NCBI GenBank assembly: GCA_030149365.1
Contig: JASBRP010000057.1
Location: 1-64,000, forward strand
Direction of reading: 5' to 3'
DNA: 64,000 nucleotides
DNA from: Solimonas sp.
GTDB lineage: Bacteria; Pseudomonadota; Gammaproteobacteria; Nevskiales; Nevskiaceae
Part shown: positions 38,459 through 47,823 of the stretch, one piece after another
Layout of the letters: each line of letters begins with the position of its first letter
How positions within the stretch are numbered: position 1 is the first letter of the stretch
Translations under genes and position numbers: made by a program
The notes under the pieces: generated by a model
Database searches by the model: none
Seen by the model: only the letters and a program-made list of their open reading frames with translations
Told to the model about the DNA's origin: nothing

Positions 38459-39292
38459 TCAGAGCTTGAAGCGGTACCCCACCAGTACCGACATCGCCAG
38501 CGGATTCAGGTCCAGGTCGGTGCTGCTGCGTGCCAGGCGCGTGCCGTCGGCGGCGTAGATATCGATGGTCGATTCGGTGGATAGCATCAGGTAGGACAGC
38601 GAGGCCGAAAGATTCCAGTGCTCGCTGAGCGACATCGCGATGCCGACGTTGAAGGCGGGTGCGAAGGACGGCGAGGCGTCAGCCTTGGTGTAGGTGGCGC
38701 CGGGCTTGCCGGCGGCCAGCGCCAGGGTGCGGCCGAACTGGTTGTTCAACGCGGCATCGAAGCCGGACCCCAGCTCCACGTCGGTGAACCAGGTGTAGGT
38801 GAGGCCGATGCCGACGTAAGGCCGCACGGCATCGCGGGGGCTGCCGAAGCTGTACTGCAGCATGGCCACCGGGCTCCACTGCGTGGCGCTGGCCAGCGGA
38901 TTGTTGGCCGGCGCGCCGAGATCGACGCTGATCACCGAGCCGGCCACGCCGGTAGGCCGCACGATGCCCTCGCCGGTGATGTCGAACTCGGCGGGAATGC
39001 CGCCTTCCAGCTTCAGCGACCAGTGATCGGTGAAGTAGTAGGAATAGATGAACAGCAGGGTTTCCGAGCTGCCGACATGGGCGGCGGTACCTTCGGATGT
39101 GAAGTCGGCGTCGATGCCCAGCACGCCGCCGAGCAGGCTGGGACGCAACTGCGTCTGCAGAGGCTTGCTGCTGTCCAGCGTGTTGACGTGGACGAGCCCC
39201 AGCTGGAGCTGGTGGTCACCCGCTTCACGGGCTTGCGCCGCGCAGGCGGACAGGGCGCCGATGAGCGCCAGCAGGCTGGGGATCGTTTTCAT
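38459..39292 (-). CDS. ompW: OmpW-family outer-membrane porin
   Basis: A 277-residue beta-barrel with a signal peptide (PSLLALIGALSACAAQA). Strands alternate hydrophobic residues (SSETLLFIYSYYFTDHWSLKLEGG; AMLQYSFGSPRDAVRPYVGIGLTYTWF) and the C-terminus ends LVGYRFKL, typical of OmpW. OmpW forms a narrow channel for small hydrophobic molecules and is often linked to stress or hydrocarbon uptake. The gene is convergent with the TetR gene. Confidence 0.9.
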   Translation of the reverse strand: MKTIPSLLALIGALSACAAQAREAGDHQLQLGLVHVNTLDSSKPLQTQLRPSLLGGVLGIDADFTSEGTAAHVGSSETLLFIYSYYFTDHWSLKLEGGIPAEFDITGEGIVRPTGVAGSVISVDLGAPANNPLASATQWSPVAMLQYSFGSPRDAVRPYVGIGLTYTWFTDVELGSGFDAALNNQFGRTLALAAGKPGATYTKADASPSFAPAFNVGIAMSLSEHWNLSASLSYLMLSTESTIDIYAADGTRLARSSTDLDLNPLAMSVLVGYRFKL

Positions 39293-39374
39293 GCCGCTTT
39301 ATCGGCGAAGAAAGCTGACTGCCCGCTGAAGCGTTCAGGATGAAAAATGATTCGCCGGAAGTGTGGGCCGGTAC

Positions 39375-39905
39375 TCAGGCCGCGCGCGTGCTTGCGCGAC
39401 TGGTATCGGAGAGCAGGCGCTCGGTGACGGCCTGGTCTTCACGGGTCATGCGTTGCATGGTGTCCTGCAGCAGCGCCTCCAGCCGGGAGCCCAGCAAGGG
39501 GACCGGGCAATGCAGCTCCCAGAGGACCGAGGCCATGCAGCCACCGGCGCAATCGGCTAGGCGCGTCTGCCCTTCGATGCGCATCGGGGCGCCCTTGGCG
39601 TCGATCAGGATGCGTCCGCTGCGATCCGCCATGTTCCATTCGAAGGTCTGCACGGCCTGGGTGCGCTTCTTCATGAAGCGCCGCGCGAATTCCGGCAGGC
39701 TGTCATCCAGCGAGTGCATGAAGCTCAGGCGCAGCCGGATGGCCTCGTTACGCACACGGTGCTCCAGCAGGACGACGTCCTGGTGCCCGAGTGCCCGGTG
39801 CTTGCCCAGCAGGAAGTCGGGATCACAGTAGTGAGCCAGTACATGAGCCGCAGGGTGATTGAAGCGCTGCTGGTCTTCGAAGCTGAGCATGGCATCTCGA
39901 TCCAT
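39375..39905 (-). CDS. DUF2505-like START-fold protein
   Basis: A 176-residue cytosolic protein. The opening FEDQQRFNHPAAHVLAHYCDPDFLLGKHRALG, taken in parts, resembles the START/polyketide-cyclase-like fold of DUF2505, with a later strand QTFEWNMADRSGRILIDAKG and a C-terminal helix LGSRLEALLQDTMQRMTRED. The start may be ATG 39905 or ATG 39890. Family role unknown. The 197 nt upstream (39906-40102) show nothing recognisable. Confidence 0.7.
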   Translation of the reverse strand: MDRDAMLSFEDQQRFNHPAAHVLAHYCDPDFLLGKHRALGHQDVVLLEHRVRNEAIRLRLSFMHSLDDSLPEFARRFMKKRTQAVQTFEWNMADRSGRILIDAKGAPMRIEGQTRLADCAGGCMASVLWELHCPVPLLGSRLEALLQDTMQRMTREDQAVTERLLSDTSRASTRAA

Positions 39906-40102
39906 CGGAATGACATGCAAGCAGGGGCAAGGGTCGTGCCGACGCGCCGATCCCCAGAACGGTAGCGATCCTCGCCGATCTTGGCGCCAAATTCTCAGCC
40001 TGCAATGCGTAGGGCAACGCTCGCCGCTTGCAGCGTGCAGGATCAAGCGTCGGGAGTGTGCAGTTCGCCGGCTTGGCGGCCGGCAGGACGCGGCTACGAT
40101 CC

Positions 40103-40930
40103 TCAGCCCAGCGTCGTGGCGTTGGCGGCCTGCCACTGCGCAATCGTGGCCAATACCGCGTCTCCCATCTCCCTGTGCGGCACGTGTCCGCAGCCCGCGA
40201 AGACCTTGCTGATCGACGGACCCGCAACCAGCTCCGCGATGCGCTGGGGATGGATGACCGAGCCGTACTCGTCATTGTCGCCGTGTAGGGCCAGCAGCGG
40301 GCAGTGCACGCCGCGCAGGTCGTCGTCCAGGCGCCAGTCCGCGAACGTGGAGGACAGCCAGGTATCGATCCAGGCGCTCAGCACCCAGGCGGCCTTGTCG
40401 CCGTGGTAACGCTTCAGGCGATCGACCTGTCCGGGCTCGGCGAAGGCGCGCTGGGCCTGGCGGATGCCATCCAGGGTGCGCTCCTCGACGAAGGCCTGCG
40501 CGGATTCGGTGATCAGGCCCTTGCAGTGGTCCGGATAGCGGGCCGCGGTGGCCACGGCCATGCAGCCGCCGACGCTGTGGCCCAGGGCGATGAAGCTTTC
40601 CAGGCCCAGGTGCTCGCGCAGCGCGCGGAATGTGGTCTGTGCCTCATCGCGGATGAAGGACACCGGCAGGCTGCCGGGGAACGGATCGGAGCGGCCGAAG
40701 CCGAGGCGGTCGTAGGCGATGACCGTGCTGCCGGTGGCCTGCGCCAGGCGCTCGGGGAAGTCGCGCCAGAGCTCGACGCTGCCGAGCGAGTCATGGAACA
40801 GCACGATCGGGCTGCTCGCCGTCGCCAGTGACGTTGCAGGCGTCCAGCGCCGGGCGTAGATGGAGCCTTGGCCGGTGGCGACCTGGAAGTCCTGCATCGG
40901 GAGGGCGCTCATGGGGGCGAGGGTCTGCAT
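40103..40930 (-). CDS. Alpha/beta hydrolase (Ser nucleophile)
   Basis: A 275-residue hydrolase. The Ser nucleophile is in IALGHSVGGCMAVATAARYP, the acid in LLALHGDNDEYGSV, and the His in KVFAGCGHVPHREMG. The opening PIVLFHDSLGSVELWRDFP provides the HD-type oxyanion region instead of the common HG. It resembles the MhpC/esterase group; substrate unknown. A later start at ATG 40912 is possible. It ends a short run on the minus strand. Confidence 0.82.
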   Translation of the reverse strand: MQTLAPMSALPMQDFQVATGQGSIYARRWTPATSLATASSPIVLFHDSLGSVELWRDFPERLAQATGSTVIAYDRLGFGRSDPFPGSLPVSFIRDEAQTTFRALREHLGLESFIALGHSVGGCMAVATAARYPDHCKGLITESAQAFVEERTLDGIRQAQRAFAEPGQVDRLKRYHGDKAAWVLSAWIDTWLSSTFADWRLDDDLRGVHCPLLALHGDNDEYGSVIHPQRIAELVAGPSISKVFAGCGHVPHREMGDAVLATIAQWQAANATTLG

Positions 40931-40975
40931 GCGGGTGAAGGCGGCGCGGGCCTGGGCCGCGCCCGACGCGGTGTC

Positions 40976-41314
40976 TCAGTCCAGCCCGGCGAGGATATGG
41001 CTCATCCGCTTTCCGGTAGCCGACTTCTTCAGGGCGAACACGATGGCGTTCTTGAGCGGCTCTTCGGAGAACTTGGGGTCCGCCAGGTCGGTGGGGCAGT
41101 CCAGGGGGCCGACGAAGGTGGTCCAGTCGTCGCCGATCCACCACTCGCAGTGGGAGGGCGGGGTGAACTCATCCACCGGGGTCGAGACGAAGCGCTGGGT
41201 CTTCTCGTCGAAGGAGACGTCTTCGTTGACGCCCGTCACGATGTACCGGATCACGGCATCGGCGTAGACGTTGCAGAAGGATTCGTGGATGTCTTTTTCT
41301 TTCTTCATGCGCAT
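40976..41314 (-). CDS. Small conserved hypothetical protein
   Basis: A 112-residue mixed alpha/beta protein with FCNVYADAVIRYIVTGVNED, a Trp-rich stretch HCEWWIGDDWTTFVGPLDC and a basic end KKSATGKRMSHILAG. No signal peptide or membrane segment. Start could be ATG 41314 or 41308. No family recognised. A stem-loop separates it from the efflux operon. Confidence 0.6.
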   Translation of the reverse strand: MRMKKEKDIHESFCNVYADAVIRYIVTGVNEDVSFDEKTQRFVSTPVDEFTPPSHCEWWIGDDWTTFVGPLDCPTDLADPKFSEEPLKNAIVFALKKSATGKRMSHILAGLD

Positions 41315-41361
41315 ATTGTACCGCTGAAGCCGGGCGCCGCCCCCTCCTGCAGGGGGCTGGA

Positions 41362-41388
41362 ACCCGGCGGCAGGCATCGCCGCCGGGT
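41362..41388. terminator. Stem-loop after the RND operon
   Basis: 9-bp perfect stem ACCCGGCGG / CCGCCGGGT with a 9-nt loop, 17 nt past the RND permease stop. No T-tract is evident. Confidence 0.5.
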
Positions 41389-41405
41389 CCCGGGCCTGCC
41401 GGATC

Positions 41406-44400
41406 TCAGAGGCTGCCCACTTCGACCTTGCGGTGGCGCAGCTCGGGCGGCAGCAGCTTGTACATCACCGGGGTCACCAGTCGGCCGATCATGGTGGAGG
41501 TGATCAGGCCGCCGATCAGAACCCAGGCCATCGGCGAGTACAGGGCGGACTGCTGGAAGGCCAGCGGGCTGAGGCCGCCGATGGCGGTGACCGAGGTCAG
41601 CAGGATCGGCAGGAAGCGGATCTCGCCGGCCTTGGCGATGGCCTCGTCCAGGGGCACACCCTCTTCGCGCAACTGGTTGGTGAAGTCCACCAGCAGGATC
41701 GAGTTCTTGATCTCGATGCCGGTGAGGGCGATGAAGCCGACCATGGCGGTGAAGCTGAGGTTGTAGCCGGTGATGAACAGCATCAGCAGGCCGCCCATGA
41801 CGCCCAGCGGCACCACGGTGGCGACGATCAGCGTGGACTTGAAGCTGCCGAACTCCAGCACCAGGATCGCCATGATGCCGAACACGGTCACCAGGATGGC
41901 GGTGCCGAAGCCGGCGAAGCTCTCGCCTCGCGCCTTGACCTCGCCGGCCACGACGTAGCGGTAGCCCTCCGGCCAGGGATAGGCGTCGAGCTTCTTCATG
42001 ATCTCGTGCGTCAGCTTCTCGGTGTTGTAGCCCTTCTGCGGATGCGCGGTGAGCAGCACGCAACGCTCGCGGTGGTAACGGAAGATGGCGTTGGGGGCGT
42101 CGATCAGCTTGGGGCTGGTGAGCTGCGCCAGCGGAATCTGCGCGCCGGTGGCGGTGCCTACGTGCAGGCCCTGCATGGCCTCGATGGTGGGGCGTGCCTG
42201 CAGCGGGCCGCGCACGACGATGGGGTAGGTGTCGCCGTCCTCTTCGCGGAACTCGCCGGCCTGCAGGCCGGCAAAGGCGGCGCGCACGGCCTGGTTCAGT
42301 TCCAGCGGGGCGACGCCGAGCAGGCCGGCCTTGACGGTATCGATGCCCAGGTCCATGTCCACGCGGGTGCGACGCAGCGGGTTGCCGATGTCGCGCGTGC
42401 CCTGGGTGTCGGTGAAGATCTGCTCGACGTCGGCGGCGATCTTGCGCAGCTGCGGGATGTCGTCGCCGACCACGCGGATGGCGATGGGCGCGTCCATCGG
42501 CGGGCCGTTCTCGAACTCGCGCAGCACGATCTCGGCGCCGGGGATCTTGTCGAACTCATGGCGCAGCCGGTCGAACAGGGCGTTGGTTTCCTTGTTCTGG
42601 TAGCGCTTGAGCTGCACGAACAGCTCGGCGTAGCTGGAGTCGAACTCGCTGGGGAAGAGGTTGTAGTAGATCTTGGGGTTGCCGTGGCCGAGGTTGGCCA
42701 TGACATGGGCGATCTCCGGCTGCTTCAGCAGCAGGGCCTCCACCTCGCGCATGGTGGCGTCGGTGCGCGCCAGGCTGGAGCCGTTGGGCAGGCTGACCTC
42801 CACCATGAACTGCGGCGTGTTGGCCTTGGGGAAGACGCTGAAGCCGATGGCCGGCACCAGCAGGAAGCTGCCCACCACCATGGTGGCCGAGATCGCCACT
42901 GTGGTCTTGGGCCGCGCCAGGGCGCGACGCAACCAGGGTGAGTAGACGCGATGGATCAGGCGCATCAGCGCACGCAGCACGGCGTTGCCCTCGGCCTCTT
43001 CGTGCAGCGGCAGCACGCGGCTGGCCAGGAAGGGGATGATGGTCAGTGCCACGAACAGCGAGGCCAGCACGGTGAAGATCACCGACAGCGGCAGCGAGCG
43101 GATGAAGTTGCCGGCATTGCCCGGCAGCGCCATCAGCGGCAGGAAGGCGAACAGCAGGGTCGCGGTGCAGCCCAATACGGCCAGCGAGATCTGGCGCGTG
43201 GCGAGCATCGCCGCTTCCTGGCGCGCGTGGCCCATGCGCATGTAGCGCGCGATGTTTTCCACCACCACGATGGAGTCGTCCACCAGCAGGCCCAGGGCGA
43301 CGACGAAGCCGGCGATGGACAGCTGGTTGAGCGAGAAGCCGGCGAAGTACAGCGCGGCCAGGCCGGTGGCCAGCGACAGCGGGATCGACACCATGACGAT
43401 GCCGGCGGCGCGCAGGCCCAGCGGCAGCAGGGTGATCAGCACCAGCACGATGGCGATGGCAAAGTCGGCGCCCAGGCGCTTCAGGCGGTGGTCGACATTG
43501 CGCGACTGGTCGAAGCCCAGCTCCAGCTTGACCTCGGCCGGCAGGGTTTTCTCGAACTCCTTGAGCACGCCCTCGATGGCCTCGCGCGTGACGAAGATGT
43601 TGCGCCCGTCCTTCTGGTTGGCGGTGACGAAGACCGCGCGCTGTCCATCGAAACGGGCGGTGTATTCGTCGGGGCCGTAATCCCAGCGCACGTCGGCGAC
43701 GTCGCGCACGCGCAGCAGACGGCTGCCGTCGCCGGCCAGCACGGTGTCGCGTACTTCGTCGAGGGTTTCGTAGTTGCCGCTGGTCTGCACGTTGAAGCGG
43801 CGGCTACCGTACTCCACCGAGCCGCCGGGGATGTTGGTGTTGCGGCCGCTGACGGCGTTGAGCAACTGGCCGAGGCGGATGTTGAGGCTGGCCATGCGCT
43901 TGAAGTCGGCTTCCACGCGCAGCTCGCGCTGCGGGAAGGCCCAGACCTCGGACTCGCGCACACCCGGCAGGCGCTCGATGCGGTCCTGCAGGTCGTCGGC
44001 CAGGTCGCCCAGGGTGTGCCAGGAGACGGTGTCGGACACCAGGGCCATCTGCACGATGTTGGTGTAGCCGGGGTTGATGCGCTTCACTTCCAGGCGGGTG
44101 ATGCCCGCCGGCAGGTCGCCGCGCACGCTGTCGAGCTCGCGGTTGATGTCGTCGAACTTCTTGTCGACGTCCACGCCGGCGTCGAACTCGATGAACACCA
44201 CGCCGACGCTGTCGCGCGAGTTGGACATGATGTCCTTGACGTCGTCCAGGCGGTTCAGCGCGTCCTCGATCGGCTCGGAAATCTCGCGCTCCACTTCGTA
44301 GGGATCGGCACCCGGATAGATGGTGATGACCTGGAAGGCGGTGATCGGGAAGTGCGGATCCTCGGTGCGCGGCATGTCGCGCCAGGCGTTGAGGCCCAGG

Positions 44401-44468
44401 GCGCAGAGCAGCAGGAAGATCAGGACCGTGAACTGCGGGTTGCGGACCGAGAAATCGGAGATTTTCAT
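41406..44468 (-). CDS. RND-family efflux pump inner-membrane transporter
   Basis: A 1020-residue proton-driven exporter of the AcrB type. It starts MKISDFSVRNPQFTVLIFLL and has two repeats, each with a large periplasmic loop; the proton-relay helix is LVVALGLLVDDSIVVVENIAR (paired Asp), and the second repeat has IALTGIEIKNSILLVDFTNQL. Twelve helices are expected. It follows MFP and TolC genes with gaps of 10 and 5 nt. Substrates are unknown; drug, solvent or metabolite export is likely. Regulated, by inference, by the TetR gene at the operon start. Confidence 0.94.
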   Translation of the reverse strand: MKISDFSVRNPQFTVLIFLLLCALGLNAWRDMPRTEDPHFPITAFQVITIYPGADPYEVEREISEPIEDALNRLDDVKDIMSNSRDSVGVVFIEFDAGVDVDKKFDDINRELDSVRGDLPAGITRLEVKRINPGYTNIVQMALVSDTVSWHTLGDLADDLQDRIERLPGVRESEVWAFPQRELRVEADFKRMASLNIRLGQLLNAVSGRNTNIPGGSVEYGSRRFNVQTSGNYETLDEVRDTVLAGDGSRLLRVRDVADVRWDYGPDEYTARFDGQRAVFVTANQKDGRNIFVTREAIEGVLKEFEKTLPAEVKLELGFDQSRNVDHRLKRLGADFAIAIVLVLITLLPLGLRAAGIVMVSIPLSLATGLAALYFAGFSLNQLSIAGFVVALGLLVDDSIVVVENIARYMRMGHARQEAAMLATRQISLAVLGCTATLLFAFLPLMALPGNAGNFIRSLPLSVIFTVLASLFVALTIIPFLASRVLPLHEEAEGNAVLRALMRLIHRVYSPWLRRALARPKTTVAISATMVVGSFLLVPAIGFSVFPKANTPQFMVEVSLPNGSSLARTDATMREVEALLLKQPEIAHVMANLGHGNPKIYYNLFPSEFDSSYAELFVQLKRYQNKETNALFDRLRHEFDKIPGAEIVLREFENGPPMDAPIAIRVVGDDIPQLRKIAADVEQIFTDTQGTRDIGNPLRRTRVDMDLGIDTVKAGLLGVAPLELNQAVRAAFAGLQAGEFREEDGDTYPIVVRGPLQARPTIEAMQGLHVGTATGAQIPLAQLTSPKLIDAPNAIFRYHRERCVLLTAHPQKGYNTEKLTHEIMKKLDAYPWPEGYRYVVAGEVKARGESFAGFGTAILVTVFGIMAILVLEFGSFKSTLIVATVVPLGVMGGLLMLFITGYNLSFTAMVGFIALTGIEIKNSILLVDFTNQLREEGVPLDEAIAKAGEIRFLPILLTSVTAIGGLSPLAFQQSALYSPMAWVLIGGLITSTMIGRLVTPVMYKLLPPELRHRKVEVGSL

Positions 44469-44478
44469 CGGTGGCTCC

Positions 44479-45531
44479 TCAGGGCTTGGCGGCAGCTTCC
44501 GCGGTCACCAGGACCTTGTCGCCGTCGCGCAGGTACACCGCGCCCTCGGTGACCACGGCCTGGCCGGCCGGCAGCGGCTGCGCCAGCGCGGCGCGGTCGC
44601 CGGCGATGAAGGCCACCGGCACGCGGTGCGCCTTCACCTGGTTGCCACCCTTGGGCAGCAGGTAGACCAGCATGTTGCGCTGGTCGCCCTCTACCAGGGC
44701 GGCGAGCGGGATGTACTGCAGTGCTTCGCCGTCGGCGCTGCTGCGAATCTCGGCGCGGCCGATCAGGCCGCTGACGAAGGGCGTCTGGCCGGGGTCGAAG
44801 GCGATGTCCACGCGGTAGGTGCCCATGCGCGGATCGGCGGCGCGGCTGACTTCCTGCACCTTGCCGGCGAATTCCTTGCCGGGGAAGGCGTCGAAGCGCA
44901 GCAGGGCGCTGTCGCCGCTCTTCAGGCGCACCACTTCGCGGTCGGCCAGGCCCAGGCGCAGCACCATGCCGCTGCCGGTGTCGCCCAGCGTCAGCACCGG
45001 CTGGCCGGCCGCCACCATCTCGCGCGATTCGGCGAGGCGGCGCAGCACGGTGCCGCCGGTGGGCGCGACGATGCGCGCGTTGTTGCGGGCGAAGTCGGCG
45101 CTGGACAGGCCGGCGCGGGCCACGCGCTCGGCGGTGGTCAGGTCGTCGAGCTGCTCACGGGTCAGCACGTCGTCGCGGAACAGCTTCTCGCCGCGCTCCA
45201 GGTCGCGCTTGGCCTTGAGCCAGCCTTCACGCGCCTGCGTGGAGCCGGCGTCCACCTGGGTCAGTTCCAGCGTCGCCAGCGGCTGGCCAGCCTTGACGGT
45301 GTCGCCCTCGCGCACGTCGAGCTGGCGGATGATGCCGGGCACCATGAAGGACAGTCGCGTTTCGTCGCGGTAGGCGACCACGCCGTTGCTTTCCACCGGC
45401 GGCGTCGCCGGGCCGCTCTCGGGCAGGGCGATGTGGATGTTGCGTGGCGGGGCCTCGGGCACGGCGGCGGGCTCGCTGGAGCCGCAGGCGGCGAGGAACA
45501 GGGCAGGCAGCAGGATCAGGAGGGGGCGCAT
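44479..45531 (-). CDS. RND efflux membrane-fusion (periplasmic adaptor) lipoprotein
   Basis: A 350-residue adaptor. The lipobox ALFLAAC gives a lipid anchor at Cys16. The lipoyl/barrel-sandwich hybrid is split as usual (VREGDTVKAGQPLATLELTQ and VAPTGGTVLRRLAESREMV), with a short helical hairpin between and a beta-barrel plus membrane-proximal domain after (PFVSGLIGRAEIRSSADGEA). It bridges the RND transporter and the TolC-like channel. Confidence 0.92.
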   Translation of the reverse strand: MRPLLILLPALFLAACGSSEPAAVPEAPPRNIHIALPESGPATPPVESNGVVAYRDETRLSFMVPGIIRQLDVREGDTVKAGQPLATLELTQVDAGSTQAREGWLKAKRDLERGEKLFRDDVLTREQLDDLTTAERVARAGLSSADFARNNARIVAPTGGTVLRRLAESREMVAAGQPVLTLGDTGSGMVLRLGLADREVVRLKSGDSALLRFDAFPGKEFAGKVQEVSRAADPRMGTYRVDIAFDPGQTPFVSGLIGRAEIRSSADGEALQYIPLAALVEGDQRNMLVYLLPKGGNQVKAHRVPVAFIAGDRAALAQPLPAGQAVVTEGAVYLRDGDKVLVTAEAAAKP

Positions 45532-45536
45532 GAGTT

Positions 45537-46973
45537 TTACTCCGCGAGATGTTGTGCAGGCAGCGGATAGGCGGCCGTGGCGTATTCGAGTTCCGCGGCG
45601 CGCGACAGCGCGGCCTGGCGGGCGATGACGAGGTTGAGGCGGGCATCGGTCTGGGCGCGCTCGGCGTCGAAGAACTCCACCTGGGAGAGCTGGCCGGCAT
45701 CGCGCTTGCGCGAAGAGATGCGGAAGCTTTCGTCGGCGGCGTCCTGGCGGGCGCTGGCGCTTTCCACGGCGCGCAGCGCCACGGCGAGGTCCTCGCGGGC
45801 GGCCTGCTCGGCCATGCCCAGCTTCTGGCGCAGGTCTTCGCGCTGCGCCTTGAGGCTGGCGGTCTCGGCGGCGGCCTGGGCCTGCTGTGCGCGGCGCAGG
45901 CCGAAGTCGAACACCGACCAGTTCAGCACCAGCGAGGCCAGCGAGAAGTCGTGGTCGCGGTCGAAGTTATAGCGCTCGCCTTCGATGCCGTAGTCGGCGC
46001 CCAGCGCCAGCGTGGGCCAGCGGCCGGCACGCGCGGCGCGGCGCTTGGCCTCGGCGGCATCCACGGCATGCTCGATCTGGCGCAGCTCGGGGCGTCTGCG
46101 GCTGGCGGATGCGGCCTCGGCGATGTGGCCCTCGGCGGGGGGTAGCTCCACCGGCGTGTCCAGCGGCTGGCCGCGCAGGAAGTTGAGATAGCGTTGGGCC
46201 TGCTGCGCCTGTGCGCGTGCCAGGTCCAGGCGCTGCACCACGGCCAGGCGCTCGGCGTCGGCACGCAGGCGGCGGTCGCGGGTGGCCTTGCCGGCGTCGA
46301 GCAGCGACTGCGCCACGCGCACGTTCTCGGACAGCGTGCGCTCACTGGATTCCAGGATCACGATGCCGGCGCGGGCCTGGGCCAGCGTGTAGGCCGCCTG
46401 CTTGACGTCGCGTACCAGCGTGCGGGCCAGTGCCTCGCGCGCGGCGGTCTCGGACTGGTACAGCGACTGGCGCGCGTCGATGGCATTGTCCAGGGCCGGC
46501 GCGAACAGCGGCGCGGTCAGCGACAGGCGCGTGTCCTGCTCCTTCTCGCGCAGCAGGTCGATGCTCTGGTTCTGGATCTGCGGGAAGTTCTGCGTGCCGG
46601 TGAGCTGGTTGAGCGTGGTGTAGACCGGGTTGAGCAGGTCCCCGGCCGGGAAGTCGATGGTGCGGCCGCCGTCGGCCACGGTGTAGCGGGCCTTGAGGTC
46701 GAGCTGTGGCAGGCGCTGTGCGCGGGCCTCGCGCAGGGCCTCGAAGCGCGCTGCCACGGACTGGTTCTGCGCGCCCAGGCTGGCATTGTTGGCCAGCGCC
46801 TCGGCGATGAAGCCGACCAGCGGATCGTCCTGCACCGCGGCGGCGGTGACGGTGGCGGTGCTGCCCAGGCTCAGCGACATCGACAGCTGCGGCGCCGTGG
46901 CGGCCTGCGCCGTGCCCAGCACCAGCAGCGCCGCGGTAGCGGCGATGGGCAGGCGTGCGAACGCGTTGCGCAT
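45537..46973 (-). CDS. TolC-family outer-membrane efflux channel
   Basis: A 478-residue outer-membrane factor. Signal peptide about residues 1-25 (FARLPIAATAALLVLGTAQA). Two repeats of long helices with the pattern LREARAQRLPQLDLKARYTV and later KAQREDLRQKLGMAEQAAREDL are typical of TolC-type trimers. ATG 46973 is chosen for its GGGGGAAA site. It lies 26 nt after the TetR stop and 5 nt before the adaptor. Confidence 0.92.
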   Translation of the reverse strand: MRNAFARLPIAATAALLVLGTAQAATAPQLSMSLSLGSTATVTAAAVQDDPLVGFIAEALANNASLGAQNQSVAARFEALREARAQRLPQLDLKARYTVADGGRTIDFPAGDLLNPVYTTLNQLTGTQNFPQIQNQSIDLLREKEQDTRLSLTAPLFAPALDNAIDARQSLYQSETAAREALARTLVRDVKQAAYTLAQARAGIVILESSERTLSENVRVAQSLLDAGKATRDRRLRADAERLAVVQRLDLARAQAQQAQRYLNFLRGQPLDTPVELPPAEGHIAEAASASRRRPELRQIEHAVDAAEAKRRAARAGRWPTLALGADYGIEGERYNFDRDHDFSLASLVLNWSVFDFGLRRAQQAQAAAETASLKAQREDLRQKLGMAEQAAREDLAVALRAVESASARQDAADESFRISSRKRDAGQLSQVEFFDAERAQTDARLNLVIARQAALSRAAELEYATAAYPLPAQHLAE

Positions 46974-46999
46974 GTTGGTTTCCCCCTTCATGAATCGGC

Positions 47000-47638
47000 T
47001 CAGGCGCGCAGCGAGCGCAGCCCGAACTCCAGGCTGTATTGCAGGAACTGCTGAAGGCTGAAGCCTTCGTCGGTGATCAGCGTGCTCTTGGTCTGCGCCA
47101 GCTGGATCACACCGTGGGTCAGGCCCCAGAGCGTGATGGCGGTGAGCAGCGGGTCGCTCAGGTCCTTGCGGATGGAGCCGTCGGCCATGCCCTGCTGCAG
47201 GGCCCTCACCGTGACCTCGTGCACGCCGCGGCCAGCAGTGAGGACCCCGCGCTCGGTGCAGTCCGGGGCGGTATCGGCCAGCGAGTGACCCTCGAAACGT
47301 GACAGCGCGGCGAAACGGAACGGCGATTCCTGCGCGAACTCGATATAGGAGCGGCCGATGGCCAGCACCTGGTCGATGCCGCGCGGCTGGGCGGCGGCAG
47401 CGGCGGCGAAGCGCTCGCGCAGCAGCTTCAGCGCGCGCTCGCAGATGGCGAAGTAGAGATCGCTCTTGTCCTTGAAGTAGGTGTAGACCAGGGCGCGGGA
47501 GACACGGGCATCGCGCGCGATCTCCTCCATCTTCGCCAGATCGAAACCCTTGGCCGCAATGACCCGCTCGGCCGCGTCGATGATTTCCTCGCGGCGGCGT
47601 TCCTTCTCTTCCTGGCGGCGTTGCTGGCTCAGCGTCAT
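47000..47638 (-). CDS. TetR-family regulator of the RND operon
   Basis: A 212-residue repressor. HTH: IIDAAERVIAAKGFDLAKMEEIARDARVS, then ALVYTYFKDKSDLYFAICER. The C-terminal part is helical with a ligand-binding core. It is the first gene of tetR-tolC-MFP-RND, all on the minus strand, so it probably represses its own operon. Start assigned at ATG 47638; a start at 47677 is possible but the extra residues are unconserved. Confidence 0.88.
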   Translation of the reverse strand: MTLSQQRRQEEKERRREEIIDAAERVIAAKGFDLAKMEEIARDARVSRALVYTYFKDKSDLYFAICERALKLLRERFAAAAAAQPRGIDQVLAIGRSYIEFAQESPFRFAALSRFEGHSLADTAPDCTERGVLTAGRGVHEVTVRALQQGMADGSIRKDLSDPLLTAITLWGLTHGVIQLAQTKSTLITDEGFSLQQFLQYSLEFGLRSLRA

Positions 47639-47679
47639 GGGCGGCAGGGTAACTACAAACCGGGCGGTATTCAACACGT

Positions 47680-47694
47680 GTCCAGTGTTTGGAC
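47680..47694. promoter_or_regulatory. Candidate TetR operator upstream of the RND operon
   Basis: GTCCA-GTGTT-TGGAC inverted repeat 42 nt upstream of the TetR start. Nearby is a second small dyad AATTAC...GTAATT (47726-47744). Position suits autorepression, but the arms are short. Confidence 0.5.
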
Positions 47695-47823
47695 TTATGT
47701 AGTAAATCTGACCCAGCCCGTGGGAAATTACCTGTTAAGTAATTGAGTGGTAATGGTTTAGTGGATCTTCGCCCCTGCGTCGGCTGGCGGCCTGAGGTTT
47801 TCTCAAGGCGGGATGCTCCCGCC

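Noticed and set aside
44468-47638. The efflux operon as the export arm of the cytochrome system
   Set aside because: It has its own TetR gene and candidate operator and a standard RND layout; nothing ties it to the electron-transfer genes.
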